Notes: a model not told the origin generated them from the letters alone. Numbered from the stretch's first letter, positions 49,259 to 62,405 are shown. The stretch: 64,000 bases of DNA from Lantana camara (GCA_037501455.1 CM074865.1:39414501-39478500); one strand, 5' to 3'. Translations and numbers: made by a program.

Positions 49259-52200
49259 TGTAGCACCCCGTACGTGAGGCACCACATCCCCCGCACTATG
49301 GCTCAACACGAGTAACGAAACAGCTAATCCGCACCCATATCAAACCATAGCGAACGGGAGACAAACATAAAAACCTTCCTAAGCCAGGCGGAGCTAGACC
49401 CTGCAATGAAAACCAATCAACAAAATGTAATGCATAGCAAAGCCAAAGTCCAATCATACAAACCATAAGCAGAATTTGGGCTCTTCAGGCCTCTTTCAAA
49501 TCATAGCAAATCCCAGTAAAATCAATTCAATAATAATTTCATAAATATTCAAGTTCAGGATACCATAGGATCGAGTCAGACATAATTCCAATACATGAGT
49601 GAGTGCAAAGACTCTCCTAACCTAACTCGACCAACTTAAAGACTTCAACACCCCCGCCTAGCCCGAAACTCCAAAGTCAAACCTACACACTAAAAGATTG
49701 GGGAGGGAGAGGGTCAGTCTCTAGAAGACTGAGTGAGCAGGAGCGATATACATATATAGAAACATGCACATGCAAGTCATAAATTCCGAACAAGGTTTTA
49801 TTTGAAATTAGTTCCCTAAAAGGGCAAGAGAATGATTAATCAATGTTTGGATTTTATGACTAATCATATTAATTCATTATATTCATAAATCATACATAAA
49901 CATAAGGCTCGACGAGTGAGCGTGCACAATCTCCAACCAAACTCCGACCGTGTACGACAAATATCATTAATATGTTGATTAGGTGTTCATGCAATATATC
50001 ATAATACATGCAGACCATATATCATAAATCATGATCGTTTGGGCAATCCGTGTCCCGGCCTTCCCGCACGGTGCATAATCATAACATAACATAACATAAC
50101 ATAAATCATAAATCATTTCCAACCTTCTTCCTCTGGGTGGTGGACGGGTTAGCAAGACCCGACCACCTCATACATAGGCCAATGGGGTTTCATGACTCCC
50201 CCAAGGGAACTCAGCTCCCATTCCCCGCTAAACCTCCTAGCGAGGGCCGGTATCACCGTACATAAGTTGAGACTAGTACAAGGGATCACCGTCGGCCCTT
50301 GCCTCCCCGGATAGCCACTTGCACTAAGTCTCTGGGCCCGTGAACATATCATAAATGCATAATCTCGCCAAAACATTTCAGTTCATAAGTACATATCATA
50401 ATTCATAAATCATTTGAAAAGGGCTTACTCGATCAATATTTACTCGATAACTTTACTTTAAAAGTAACATATATATAATCATAAGGTTTTGGCCAAAGCT
50501 TTTCACATAAGGGTTTTAGGGTTTGTTACATAGCTAGAACAAAAACACCCTCACCTGAACCGTGACGAAACAAGGATACGAGTAACCAAGTGCCCGAAGG
50601 ATCACGATCTCTCCACCTTAGAGATAAACTGAACAAAGACAACATGACGTGTTCGTGACACTCAAGACTCTAAATGAACCATATATGACGCACGGCAATG
50701 CTCAAGCATGATATGAAGGCATAAAGATGATATTAGGTCATGAAAGTGTTCATGTGCACTATTAAGGCATTTAAATCATATAACCACGTCATTCACTTAT
50801 TCATTCATTTTCATTCAATTCATCAATTCATATCTCCAATCAATTTAATTCAAGAATTCAAATAGGAGCATAGAACATGTTCAAGCTCTCCCAACATGCT
50901 ACTACATACTTCATATTACATAAGGTAGCATATTTCCAAGGTTTGAGAACAAGAAGGAATCATATGCTATAGAAAATGAGTTACGCGATTCATAAACGAC
51001 ATATAAACACACATAAACGGCATTAAGCAAAAGCATGCCTATAACTCATCCAAATGCCATGAAATTAAACCACAATACTCTCAACATATAGCAAAACAAG
51101 TTCATAGTTCATCACAAAAGGAGATCAAGTCATTAAGGAGGTGAAACAAATCAAAAACCGAAAAGGAAGCAACAAGGACTGCGCAAGGGAAGGGACACGG
51201 GGGTGTCACACTTCTTAGCCAAACTGAGCCACGACCGTGGATCAGTACAGACCTGCCCAGAAGGTGTGACACGCCCGTGTCTCACACTTAAGTGTAAATG
51301 AGACACGGGGGTGTCACGGTACAGAACTTAAAACGTTCACAGAGTTTTACCGGAAAAACTGATCTCATACCAAATCAATCCAAAAGCATACCAAATCAAC
51401 TCCAAATGACATGAAACTTAATATAAAACATATTTAGCATGTTAGGAACATATTTCATTTAGAGTGAAAAGGCTAAATCACACATTAAGAGCATCTAAAT
51501 CATGCGGCAAAACTGGGTCGCCAAAATCGAACATAAGAGCCCTATTGTTTCAATCAGCTATAATCAAGTACTTAGGGGTTGAATTTGGATCTGAAACTTT
51601 GGGGAATGCATGCTAACATACTAAAAAACTAATATAATTCATATATATGCAAAATGGCACGAATTAAAGCACATTAGGGTGACCAACAACCACACAATTG
51701 TAACAGCAGCAAGTCTGTCAAAGATCATGCATAAGAACAGGCCATGTCTTTCGGTTTTGAGGCTTAAAATGGATCCAAATACTTAAAAAATGAATGTTAA
51801 CATATAGAGTAATGAGTTTACATAATATCCATGCAATTTCACATGAAAATAAGATCATTTGATCAAGCAACAAAGCAAAATGAACAGCAGCAGTTCGAAA
51901 AACAGGGGAAGCAGTTTGATCATCAAGTTTGGAGCTCCATATCTCATAATTTCATCAAAGGGTCAAGAGATAAAATCCTCCTAATATCATATACTATCAG
52001 TTAGGAAAGAAATAGGCCAAGAAACAAGCTCATATGATCATGTATAAGCAAGAAAATCAGCTACACAATCAAATAGGTCACAAGAGCAAAAATCCCTAAA
52101 AGTTCATACCAACTCATCACCCAAACCCTAATCAAATCTGATCCAAATCATGATGTAAGTAGATGAAATCAAGCATAATAGAGTAAAGAAGACATAAATA

Positions 52201-53137
52201 TTCATACCTTGAAGATTAGAAGAAGAAGGGAGGTGATTTGAGCTCAAAATCACAAGAATGGCCAAGGGTTTTCTCTCCTTTCTTCTCTCTTTCCCTCTCG
52301 ATCAGTTGCAGCTGCAAGGGGAGATATTTTGGCTCGGTTTTTGATGCTAAAAGGGAGGAGAGAGGGTTAACTCAAGGTACACAAGTCATGGTTAAGCTTT
52401 GGTTAGGTTAGGTTGAGTAAAAAGGGTCCCACCATGAAGACTAGTCAACAAAATGAGCTCTTCTTGCACGAGTTATCCGTTACGGTTGGATTTCGAAGGT
52501 CTTAATGATTTCAAAAAGGTATGAGGCTTGTTCCATTGTCTCCGAATCGTCGATACGAAGGTAATGGAGGTGACGGAATTCAAATCCGAATTCCCGAGCT
52601 CAAGATACCACGTACGGAACCAAGGGTGCGCTAATTGCTCGTTAGCCCCCGACTTGGTTCCACAATCAAAATTAAATTCGTTAACACATCAAATGAATCC
52701 GAAAACATAATCCGAGCATATAGGCATGTTCATAACACACATATTTATGACATACTAAATTTCCATACCATTCCGATATCATTACATATAAGAACGAAGT
52801 ACAAATAGAACACTCATGTTCATGAATGAATTCATAACGTTATAAATTAATTACTAAAACTTAAATCCCATTTTAATTAAATTAAAACCAACTAATAACA
52901 TGTTGAAATTAATTAACAGAATTACCGAAATAGTTAAGGTAACATGAACCCTTAATTAAGAAATTAAACGATAAATATCAAGTTGAAATAAAATGAATTA
53001 AATTAAAGTAACAATAGTTTATAGTTTAAATCAAATGTAAACATTTATAAACAATTAATCATATAATTAAATAATTAAATTGCGCAATTTATAAACAAAT
53101 ACACCACATTATTTAACTGAAAAACTGGGGTGTTACT
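49259..53137 (-). mobile_element. Solo gypsy LTR (3879 bp) inside the D LTR
   Basis: TGTAGCACCCCG...GGGGTGTTACT with TSD GTTTT on both sides (49254-49258 and 53138-53142). The uninterrupted target is visible in the 3' LTR at about 62970 (CCGTTTTATTTG). The last base is T instead of the expected A, a terminal point change. It contains a palindrome cluster (51194-51315). No coding region. Confidence 0.93.
51194..51315. repeat. Four GACACG-CGTGTC-type palindromes in two pairs
   Basis: Starts at 51194, 51228, 51268 and 51302 (the second is the variant CCACGACCGTGG). Pair spacing is 34 and 34 bp. The spacer of the second pair contains the perfect palindrome ACACTTAAGTGT (about 51284-51295). Confidence 0.83.
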
Positions 53138-53968
53138 GTTTTATTTGTTAGGGACATAAGGGCCTAACTTGTTTTAGCGCACCTTGTGTTCCGGAAGCCG
53201 TAAATTGGGCTTGGGAATTCAGATTTGAATTCCGGAAGAAGCTTCGGACTCGTAACGAAGAGCACGCCTCTTGTGATAGATTTGCCGTGTTCACCCGTTT
53301 TAATCATATTCGACCCGTTTCTTATCCGAATCGCCCCATACTTGAACCCATATGACCCTAAATTAACCCCCTATTTGCTTCCCATTTCGGACCCAGCCAA
53401 GGAAAAAAAAGAGAAGCAGCAGTTTATACCGAGAGAGATGAGGTAGGGGAAAATACTATTCACTTTGGCCATTTCTTGATCAATACATATCCGATTCGCC
53501 TCAAATTCGAAAGGTTAGTCCATGGTTGTATTCTCTATCCTTTCCTCTTTCTTTGGACTACTTATTTGCTAAATTTCATTGAGAATTGATTGAGATATGG
53601 TTAACTAGATGAATATTAAGGGTTTGGAGCAATTTGATGAGTTTGGCATGATTTCTCTTGATTCTTGTTTGTTTAATGCATTATTTATGAACCTAAGACA
53701 TCCAATATGAATTATATGAACTCATTTCAGTTGGTAGTTGCATTTAATGAAGGATTCAATTAATGCTTTGAATGAAAAATGAAGAACAAGTATGTTTGAT
53801 CCATTGTCCTCCATTCCTTGCATGGTTGGTTCGATTTTTGCATGTTATATGACTTCAATATGATATATATTTGATGTATTATCTTTCCCTTGCATGCTAG
53901 CATGAATTAGGATGGTTTTTGGTTGAGATTTCGTCATTTTTCCCCTGTTTTGCTGCTGTCGCGTAACT

Positions 53969-54068
53969 GGTCGCGGCCGAGATCGCGACCAGTTCATTTT
54001 TGGTCACGACTGCGACTATGGTAGTGGCCGCGGCCATTTTCAGTTCATTTTTGGTAGCGGCCGTGACC
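53969..54068. repeat. GGTCGCGGCCGCGACC-type palindromes in two pairs (D 5' LTR)
   Basis: Copies start at 53969, 54002, 54020 and 54053, with pair spacing of 33 and 33 bp. The counterparts in the 3' LTR start at 63843, 63876, 63893 and 63926 with the same spacing. The first copy is expanded (GCCGAGATCGC centre). Confidence 0.8.
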
Positions 54069-54641
54069 CCATTTTGGCCCAGTTTAGAGTTGTGTTTTTG
54101 TTGTTGGTTGTTTTTCGGTTTGTTCGTGCTTTGCTTGTCTTTCCTTGCTCTTATATGATTAATATATAATATGTATGATATGTTAACATGTCAAATATGT
54201 GTTTAGTGTTATGTTATGATTTTGTGGCGTGTTTTACGTGCTCGTTTTTTATGTAGGGCTTCATACATGTAATGTGCTACCTTAACATGCGTATATGACT
54301 TCATACTTCGTTTATGTGCCTTGAATGATTTTTCTTTGTTCTTATATGATATGATTTATCTTCTTAACATGTTGTATGATATGTCACGCATGTTATATGA
54401 ATTTTGTGAATTTATTTTAGTAAGTTTGATGCTTTTACATGTGATATGTGAGCTAATGTGCGTTATATGCCTTTTATGTGCTAGCTTGCATCAATGTGTC
54501 ATTTTCTGGCCTTGTTTGATATTTGTTTGACTCTTTTGTCATATGTATGCATGCCTAGTATGTTCTATGACGTGTTATGTTCGATGCATGAACTTTATGG
54601 ATTTCATTTTGCATGATTTTGGAGACATATGATTTAATATG

Positions 54642-54852
54642 TGTAACAACCCGAAAACCCGCTTGTCGATATTGTCCGCTTTGGTGGGCTAAGCGACAAC
54701 ACCCTCACGGTTTTGTTTCTCCTACTGGAATTTAAACCCGAAGGTGCCCAGCAAGGAAAAGACCTCAATAAGGGAAAGGTATCCACCCCCTTATAAAGGA
54801 GGCTTTGTTCCCCTCTCCAACCGATGTGGGATAAGCACCTTAGGCTATTACA
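54642..54852 (-). mobile_element. Solo TRIM LTR (211 bp)
   Basis: Plus-strand TGTAACAACCCG...GGCTATTACA with TSD ATATG on both sides (54637-54641 and 54853-54857). It shares CCCACATCGGTTGG, a TTATAA-containing promoter-like segment and AAAGCGGACAATATC with the tandem TRIM array at 5423-7244, in opposite orientation and diverged. No internal segment remains. Confidence 0.92.
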
Positions 54853-56355
54853 ATATGAACTTGCATGTGTTATATATTAATGCATTGCATCTATTATGCA
54901 TCTTTTGCATTTGTTTGCATATGCCGAGCGTCTATATGGTTCGTTTGTGAGTCTAAGTCCGTCTTTCATCCTTTGTTTTATTCAGAGCTTTGTTTCGAGG
55001 GAAAGGAGGTGGTCTCTTAGGCGTGTTCCAGTTCATTTTGTTCGTTGTGGTCGACAAGGTGAGGTTTCTTTCCTTTAGTTATTACGACCTACAACCCTTG
55101 ATGTGATTTAAGCTAGCATGTGACCTATGTATATGTATACGTATTTAGATATGTGTTTGATACATATTTTGTGGGATTTTGGCCCCTTTTGTTATGAAAT
55201 ATTTGAAAACGCTTTTACATATATTTATGAATATTTTCGTTTGTTTGTTTTGAAAAGAGTTGGTGTGTGTGTTTTGAAACCGCCAGTTATGTTTTGAAAA
55301 TTATGATCTTTCGAACAATTTGAACAATTTGATTATTTTGATTAGGCCCCGGAGATTTGTGTGAAGGAGACCCGGGACGGTGCGGGCCGTCGGGTAGTCC
55401 CTAGCATGCTCTCCACACTTAAGGATCAACTCGAAACCCACTAGGAGGTTAGTGGGGGATGGAATCCTTGTGCGTGAGTGTCATGAAACTCACGACCCTG
55501 ACATGGGAATCGATGGTTAGGGTAGGAACAACCCTTCTATCACCGGAGTAGAGGTATGTGTGTTTGAATTATGTTTTCTTATGATTTATGATTCCGATTT
55601 TGAGTATGAACGGAGTTAGGTGGTCTGAAATTCGTCCTCACCGAGTTGTGTGTTTGATTATGAAATTAATTTGTGAAACGGGAGTGGACTTCTAATTACT
55701 AAAATTGGTTGATTTTGGCCTTCGGCCTTAACTCTTTTCTATATATACTATCACGGGTTAAAATGTCTTGGCATGTAAAAACCACACCCCGATTCATAAA
55801 TTTCCTTATTTTGAATATGCTCTGAATTACGTATATGTATGTGTGAGTGTGTTAGCCCCCTCACCAGTCTTTAGGACTGACCCCTCCTCGTTGTTTTCTT
55901 TTTCCCCTTTTATTTCTTTGAGTTTGCAGGTTCGGGTTCCGATTCGAGCTAGGCGGTGGTTTCTTTTGGGTTGGTCGAGTCTACTTCGGGTCTTTTGCAT
56001 CTTTACTTTTCTGCATTGGTACTATGTATAAGATATTTATGGAATTTGTTTAAATTTGTTTTGAAATTAGAATTTTAAGGTTATATGATTTATTTTGCCT
56101 GGGATGGGCACCATGTGTATAATTTGTAATAATTCAAGCTTGTGTGTTGTATTTGAATCCTGGTGCTTCCGCATTCGATTTTGATTTTATTATGTGCACT
56201 CTGTATTAGGGTCTAGACCGCCTAGCTAATGTGTGGGTTTTTGTTTGTCACCCGTTCGCTGTAGCTTGATGCGAGTGCGGAGTCTCCATTTACACGTGTC
56301 GAGCTATAGTGCGGGGGGGTGTAGTGCTCTGCGCTCCGGGGTGCTACATCTAAAG

Positions 56356-56367
56356 TGGTATCAGAGC
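56356..56367 (+). other. Primer-binding site of element D
   Basis: TGGTATCAGAGC, seven bases after the LTR end at 56348. Matches initiator tRNA-Met. Confidence 0.92.
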
Positions 56368-56535
56368 TCTTGGTTGCAAAACCGGAGCTCTAGTGTCGTG
56401 TCGGTCTGTTTAGGTCGTTCGGCTTAGGATTTTGGTGTTTGTTTGCATTCACTACATCATTTATGTGGATTATTTGTGTTAATCGCATTAATCATTCACA
56501 TGAACATACACCTATTAATCGACATGCACCTATAA

Positions 56536-57531
56536 TTGTATTGTAGTTTTGAGCTTTTCAGGTTGTTTCCACATCAACATCATTCCGGCCAACCTTCACA
56601 ACAATCCCCACCGAATCAAGGGCAACCTTCATCTACGGCACAACCTATGAACCCGATAGCAACCTTGTACCGAGAGTTTGGGACTTTCAACCCTCCCCAA
56701 TTCCGAGGGGATAATGACATTGAAGCAGAAGAATGGCTCTCGGGGATAGAAGGGATATTTCGAGTATGGCCATGTGAACCTCAAAACAAAGTTCGCCTTG
56801 TTACATTACTTCTTCAAGGGCAAGCGAATTTGTGGTGGTCAAGAGTCATTCAACAACTAGGGGCAATGGGGGAAGGATTGAAGTGGGAGGAATTTGTTCG
56901 AGAATTTAGAACGAGATTTATGCCGGCTATTTTACAAGAACGAAGACTTGAAGAATTTCTCACCCTTAAACAAGGAGATAAGATAATTATGGAATTCTTG
57001 GAGGAGTTTGAGAGGTTGGGCGCATACGTACCACATATTACAAGTGATGATCGTTTGAGGGCTAAGTACTTTATGGATGGCCTTCGGGATGAATTCAAGG
57101 AAGCTTTGGGTGCAAGAGACACGAGTACTTGGAACCAAGCGGTTGAGAAAGCTCTGCGGGTTGAAACTTGGTGGATGGTAAGAAAAAGGCGGGAAGAAGA
57201 GGATTCGGGACAATCATTCGGGTTAGGATCATGTTCCAACCTACAAATGGAAGAGAGACCGATTCGACAGGGTGTGTCGACCAAGAAAAGAGATAACAAG
57301 AAGAAGCTTAAGCTTCGGAAGACCCCTTGGGCCGAGAGAGAATTTCCACCATGTGCATATTGCCGAGGGACTAATCATACCTATGAGGGATGTTGGATTC
57401 GGTTGAAGAGGTGTTACGCTTGCGGATCTTCGGAGCATAAGTTTTCCGATTATGATCATTCAAGGGCTAATAAACGAAGGAGAAGGAATCAAAGGCTTCA
57501 ACTTGGAAACCAAAGAGCACCCGGAAATTGA
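56536..57531 (+). CDS. Gypsy element D gag, open but altered
   Basis: A 331-codon frame, the only long one in element D. The N-terminus is Q/P-rich; the capsid (retrotransposon gag) domain spans roughly residues 45-205 (IATLYREFGTFNPPQFRG, LWWSRVIQQL, WEEFVREFRTRFMP, IMEFLEEFERLGAYVPH). A basic linker follows, then a CCHC knuckle (CAYCRGTNHTYEGC) and a second one whose last cysteine is replaced by tyrosine (CYACGSSEHKFSDY). It forms the virus-like particle in intact relatives. The usual MPPRR start is not seen, so the true start is uncertain and the first ATG may be a substitute. It ends before any protease and may be non-functional. Confidence 0.85.
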   Translation: MYCSFELFRLFPHQHHSGQPSQQSPPNQGQPSSTAQPMNPIATLYREFGTFNPPQFRGDNDIEAEEWLSGIEGIFRVWPCEPQNKVRLVTLLLQGQANLWWSRVIQQLGAMGEGLKWEEFVREFRTRFMPAILQERRLEEFLTLKQGDKIIMEFLEEFERLGAYVPHITSDDRLRAKYFMDGLRDEFKEALGARDTSTWNQAVEKALRVETWWMVRKRREEEDSGQSFGLGSCSNLQMEERPIRQGVSTKKRDNKKKLKLRKTPWAEREFPPCAYCRGTNHTYEGCWIRLKRCYACGSSEHKFSDYDHSRANKRRRRNQRLQLGNQRAPGN

Positions 57532-59003
57532 GGTAATTGCATTCATGGCATATCATTCATGCATATTTTATCTCGGGGAAACCCACTCTTTGTTTATTTT
57601 CTCTTGATTTGTTTCTCTTCGTACTTGGTGTTGTTGCTTCTTGCGCTTGTTTTGTAGCATTTGTCGTTTTTTTTTTTTTTTTTTTTTGTGGGTAACTCTT
57701 TTCTTGAAGAGAGTTAGTGAGTTGAGTGCTCGGGTGTTTGTGAGTTGTGAGGGCCGAGGTTATCGGTGGACTACTTGAAGGCGTCTTTTCCTTCTTCTTG
57801 TTGAGGTACGGGGTTACCTTGAGGTGTGGATTGTTCGTTCGAGCGCGGTGCCGAGTCAGGGGTTAATCTTAGGAGGTCCGTTCGGGGCTCAACGATATTT
57901 TCGGGTGTTAGATGGAAGACTACCCCGTTTATATCCTTTGTGGAGGTGGTTGGTTATTCCGGGACGGTGCAACAAGCTTTATGGCTTACCTTTGGGACAA
58001 CCGGGGGTTGAGCCAAGCTTAAAGAGACAAGGGTCGTAGTAAGACTTCTTTAGTGTTCCTTGAAAGTTGGAATTTGTTTCCTTCCGATAGGGACATGGAA
58101 GTGGTCGTGACCTTTATTCCGGAATTAAACCTTGCTTAGAGACTCCAGAGTTGTAGGAGTTCAAGACGTAGTTGATGAGCTCTTAGAAGGTAGTATCATC
58201 AATTCAGGTACTTCTTTGTGGAGTACTCGGTCCTATCGAGTAACGATGGGATTTAAGGTGAATTTAATCTACCGTGAGTTGCACGGGTTAAATGTAGAAG
58301 ATAAATACCCTTTGCTCGCTTCCAGGTGGTGTTCGTATTTTTCAGAGTTTCGTGGTCTACTCCGAGTTGGGTTTCAGTAAGGGTATTACCAACTACGCAT
58401 TTGAGAAGAAGAACCGAGAATTACCTCAGAGAACCAATCTATAGTGTTATTGGGATTCAACAGTGGATTTGTCTTCTTTCGGTGGCCATCCCATGACACG
58501 GACGTTAGAAGAGGCACGGTTAGAGTGAGATGAGGTATTTGAAGAGAGTTGCCTTTGGTGTAGCTTTGCTTAAACGAGGGTACTTAAGACTAATTTGTTG
58601 CAATCGAGGCACTAAGGAAGGCTTTGGTTGCTCGTGGCTTTCGGGAGAATGTAGTCAACGCCTCTAGTAGTGCAAGGTCACAAGTTACCTCACTCTTGGT
58701 TCGAGGGTTTGAAGAACTGGTGAAGATGTGTTGGCACAAGAAAAGACATTGCAGACTTCGTGTAACAATGTTTAAAGTGCCGTCGGTTGAAGACCAAACA
58801 TTAAGGACCGGTAGTTTCTCCAACTACTTCTAAATTCTATTTGGAAGTGGGAGCAAACGGCGAAGGACTTCGTGTTCGGTTTGTTATGGCTAAGGAGATC
58901 TCGATGAGAATTAAGTGGTGTCTTCTCTCAATGAGTAGACCTAAATTCTCATAGCTTCGGTGGGTCGACGAGGTTTCGAGAGCTTTGTGGTTAGGAAGAG
59001 AAG
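57532..59003 (+). pseudogene. Remnants of element D pol
   Basis: No long frame. Near 58165-58330 the residues LLEGSIINSGTSLW and YRELHGLNVEDKYPLL align with the reverse transcriptase start (the [13 protein letters not shown] region of gypsy A), and GYYQLRI follows at about 58381-58401 in another frame after a stop. The catalytic FIDD region, RNase H and integrase were not recognised. A run of about 22 T lies at 57667-57688. The rest, including several 60-80-codon ORFs, shows nothing identifiable. The region is cut by the solo LTR at 59004. Confidence 0.7.
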
Positions 59004-62000
59004 TGTAGCACCCCGGAGCGCAAGGCACTACACCCCCCGCACTGTAGCCCGACACGTGTAACGAAATGGAATCTCCGCACACGTATTAGACTACAGAGAA
59101 CAGGTGACAAACAAAAACTCACACACTAGCTAGGCGGTCTAGACCCTAATACAGAGCCCACAGAAAAAATATCAAAATCAAGTGCGGAAGCATCAGGAAC
59201 AACATATACAATCATACATGCTCAAATTTATCCAAATTATACATATCATGCCTATGCAAGGCCAAATAGATCATACTAGGTTTTAAGTTCAAATTATGAA
59301 TCATAACTTAAACGAATTTCATAGATATCTTAATCATAAAACAAATGCTAAATTGAAAAGATGGAAAGACTCGAACAAACTAAACAAAAGACTTCTTCCT
59401 AGCACGTACCGACCTGCACCTCCAAACTCAACAAAACAGAAGGGGAAAAAAGAAGACAACGAGGAGGGGTCAGTCTTAAAGACTGGTGAGGGGGCTAACA
59501 CACTCACACATACATATACATAGAGCAGAGCATATTCAAAAATTAGAAGGTTCATGAACCGGGGCGTGGTTTTTGCAATCTAAAACATTTAACACGTGAT
59601 ATAATTATGAGGCAACAGAGTTAAGGCCGAAGGCCAAAATCAACCAAATTTTTGTATTTATGAATCCACTCCCATTTCACAAACTAAGTTCAAAATCACG
59701 CACACACGACTCGGCGAGTACGAGCCATGGACCACATAACTCCGTTCAGAAATCAAAGCTTAAATCAAAACAAAACATAATTCAGAATCAGACAAACATA
59801 CCTCTCCTCCGGGTGATGGCAGGGTGGCGCCACCCCAACCATCGGACAAATAGTATGGTCGTGAATTTCATGACACTCACGCCCAAGGACTCCTTCCCCC
59901 ACCAAGCCTCCTAGTGGGTTCAGGGTTGATCCTTAAGTTGAAGACCGTACTAGGGACTACCCCGATGGCCCACTCCGTCCCGGGTCTCCTTCGCACAAAT
60001 CTTCGGGGCCCATCTAATTGTTCAAATTGTTCGAAAGTTCTTAATTTTCAAAATCCAACATAATTTTCAAAACATAACTCGCGGTTTCAAAACACACACA
60101 CCAACTCTTTTCAAAAGAAACAAACGAAAATATTTCTTACATATACATAAAAGCATTTTCAAATATTTCATAACAAAAGGGCCAAAATCCCACAAAATAC
60201 GTATCAAACATATATCTAATTACTTATACATATACATAGGTCACACGCGGGCTTAAATAACATCAAGGGTTGTAGGTCGTAATAACTAAAAGAAAGAAAC
60301 CTCACCTTGTCGAACCAACCAAACGGAAACCAACCAAAGCACACCTAAAGGACCTCCTCGACACCAAAGGAATGAAGCTCTGAACAAGACAAAAAGCAAA
60401 GGATGAACTTAGACTCAAACATGAACCATATAGACACTCGGCATATGCGTACGGATGCAAAATATGCAATGCACTTCATATAAATTCACACTTAAGCACA
60501 TCGAGGCAAACAACGAAATATCAAACAGATAACTAACAAATTAAACTCATAACGCATCAATTAAAACCATAACTTATCATATAATAGCATATCAAGAGCA
60601 TTCATAAATTCTAAGTTCATTCAAGGGCAACAAATGCAAAAGATACGAACAAAACGCAACAAGGTGACATTTAGTGCATATAAGTTTACATCAAGCCATA
60701 AATCACATAATTCACTTCAAATAAATTCATAAAATTCACATAACATGCATAACATATCATACAACATATTATAAATGCATATAGTTCATATAGGAGCAAG
60801 GAGATTACATGCAAGGCAAGCAAATAAAGTACAAAGTCATTCATGCGCGTAGGAGTACACATCGAATCAAATAAGGCATGAATCACGTCAAACGAATCCA
60901 TAAATCTAATACAATAATTATAACACATAATTTAACATTTTAGTACAGAATGGGGATCAAATTAGGGGTGGGAGAAACAAGAAACAAGCAAAAAGAAACA
61001 AGAAAACGAAGTTCGGAACAAAAGGGAGCCACTGCCCTAAATCCACCCCGGTGTATTTTTTTCAAAAGGAGAATCCACCCCCGTGGATTTAGGTCAGAAA
61101 GTTCCAGGAGGGGGCTGCCTCAAATCCACCCCGGTGGATTTTTTTCAAAGGGAAAATCCACCCCCGTGGATTTGGGTCAGGGGCCAAATTTTCTAGAAAC
61201 AAGCTTGCAAACTCCTTCAAAACTCCAAACAAACCACACAAGCACCAAGCTAACACATAATGGAAGGTATATGCAACAAATATACAAGAATTCATGCCCT
61301 AATTCATGCAAAAACCAAAGCTAAAGTGAAGGAAAAGGAAGAGATGCATCAACAAGTTCATGCTCTTGCAAAAGCTTCAATATCCAACAATGGCACCTAC
61401 ATGAATCCTTATCTAACATGCAAACCAAGATCATATAACTCAAATAGGATGTCATAGGAGCAAATATCATGCATCAAGCTTAAAGAATTTACAAGGAAGC
61501 ATGCTAGAATCAAGAAATTTCTACAAACCCTCACTGTTCATACCATATACCATATGTCAATCAAACATGGATGTAATCTTGAAAAATGAAAGTAAAAATG
61601 ACAAAAAAGGCATGGAGAACACAAATATAAGCTTACCTCTTTGATTGGGAGAGAAATGGTGGGGCTTGAGTTCAAATCTTTAAGCAAATGAGTAGGAGCC
61701 TTCTCTTATCTTCTATTCTTCTTCCTTTCTTCCACTTGGGGCTGATTTCTTGTCTTGGGAGAGGGGGGTACGAAATGGATCAGGTAAGGGGGAGAGAGTG
61801 GCTTAACTCAAGCACAAAAGTCATGGTTTAGCTTTGGTTAGGGTTAAAGTGGGGCCCACAAAGCAAGAGTAGTCAACAAAGGTGGCTCTTAGCGCAAGGT
61901 GCTCGTTCCGGCTGAATTTCGGAGGATCAAATGAGCTTATAAAAATACAAAGTTGGGTTCCTTTGTTCGTTATGAGTCCAATGTATCTTCCAAAATTCAA

Positions 62001-62400
62001 ATCTGAATTCCCAAGCTCAAGTTACGCCTTCCGGAACACGAGGTGCGCTAAATAAGTTAGGCCCTCGAATCCCTCACAAATCCCGTTTTTACAAAACGAG
62101 CCAAGAACCACATAAAACAACCTCTAAAACATATAACGAGCATATCGTCATATTTATAACTCACGTAATTCACATATATCAAAAATTCGCATGAAACGGG
62201 ATCAAATTCGGACACATACGGAGCAAATTACACGACATGCATGCATAAACATTAAAACTCAAGTTATAAGTTAAACAATTAATACAATTAATCACATTAG
62301 CAATAAAATAACACATAATTGCATAATTAAAATAACTAAACGCGCACGTAGCTCTCTCATAAAAACGTACCTGGGATGGCCGGACGAGCGGGATGTTCCA
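59004..62400 (-). mobile_element. Solo gypsy LTR (3397 bp) inside element D
   Basis: TGTAGCACCCCGGAGCG...GCGGGATGTTCCA with TSD AGAAG on both sides (58999-59003 and 62401-62405). The end reads TTCCA instead of TTACA, one changed base. It resembles the D LTR in length and landmarks. Palindrome cluster at 61039-61173. No coding region. Confidence 0.92.
61039..61173. repeat. Four AAATCCACC-GGTGGATTT palindromes in two pairs
   Basis: 20-bp copies start at 61039, 61071, 61122 and 61154. Both pairs are exactly 32 bp apart; 51 bp lie between pairs. Spacers within pairs begin TTTTCAAA(A/G). Confidence 0.88.
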
Positions 62401-62405
62401 AGAAG

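Larger units (their letters stand above)
48941..56348 (+). mobile_element. 5' LTR of element D, with two nested insertions
   Basis: TGTAACATCCCGCTCG...GGGGTGCTACA. Interrupted by the solo LTR 49259-53137 and the solo TRIM LTR 54642-54852. Compared with the 3' LTR it has a ~35-bp segment (about 53162-53196) that the 3' copy lacks, and lacks a ~75-bp segment present around 63064-63130. Confidence 0.9.

Noticed and set aside
56356..56367. TGGTATCAGAGC sites as pieces of tRNA genes
   Set aside because: They sit directly beside LTR ends or in TRIM internal segments and no tRNA cloverleaf surrounds them; they are primer-binding sites.
60950..61324. Plus-strand ORF of 124 codons
   Set aside because: Covers the palindrome cluster of the 59004 solo LTR; repeats of HPRGF/HPGGF come from the DNA palindrome.
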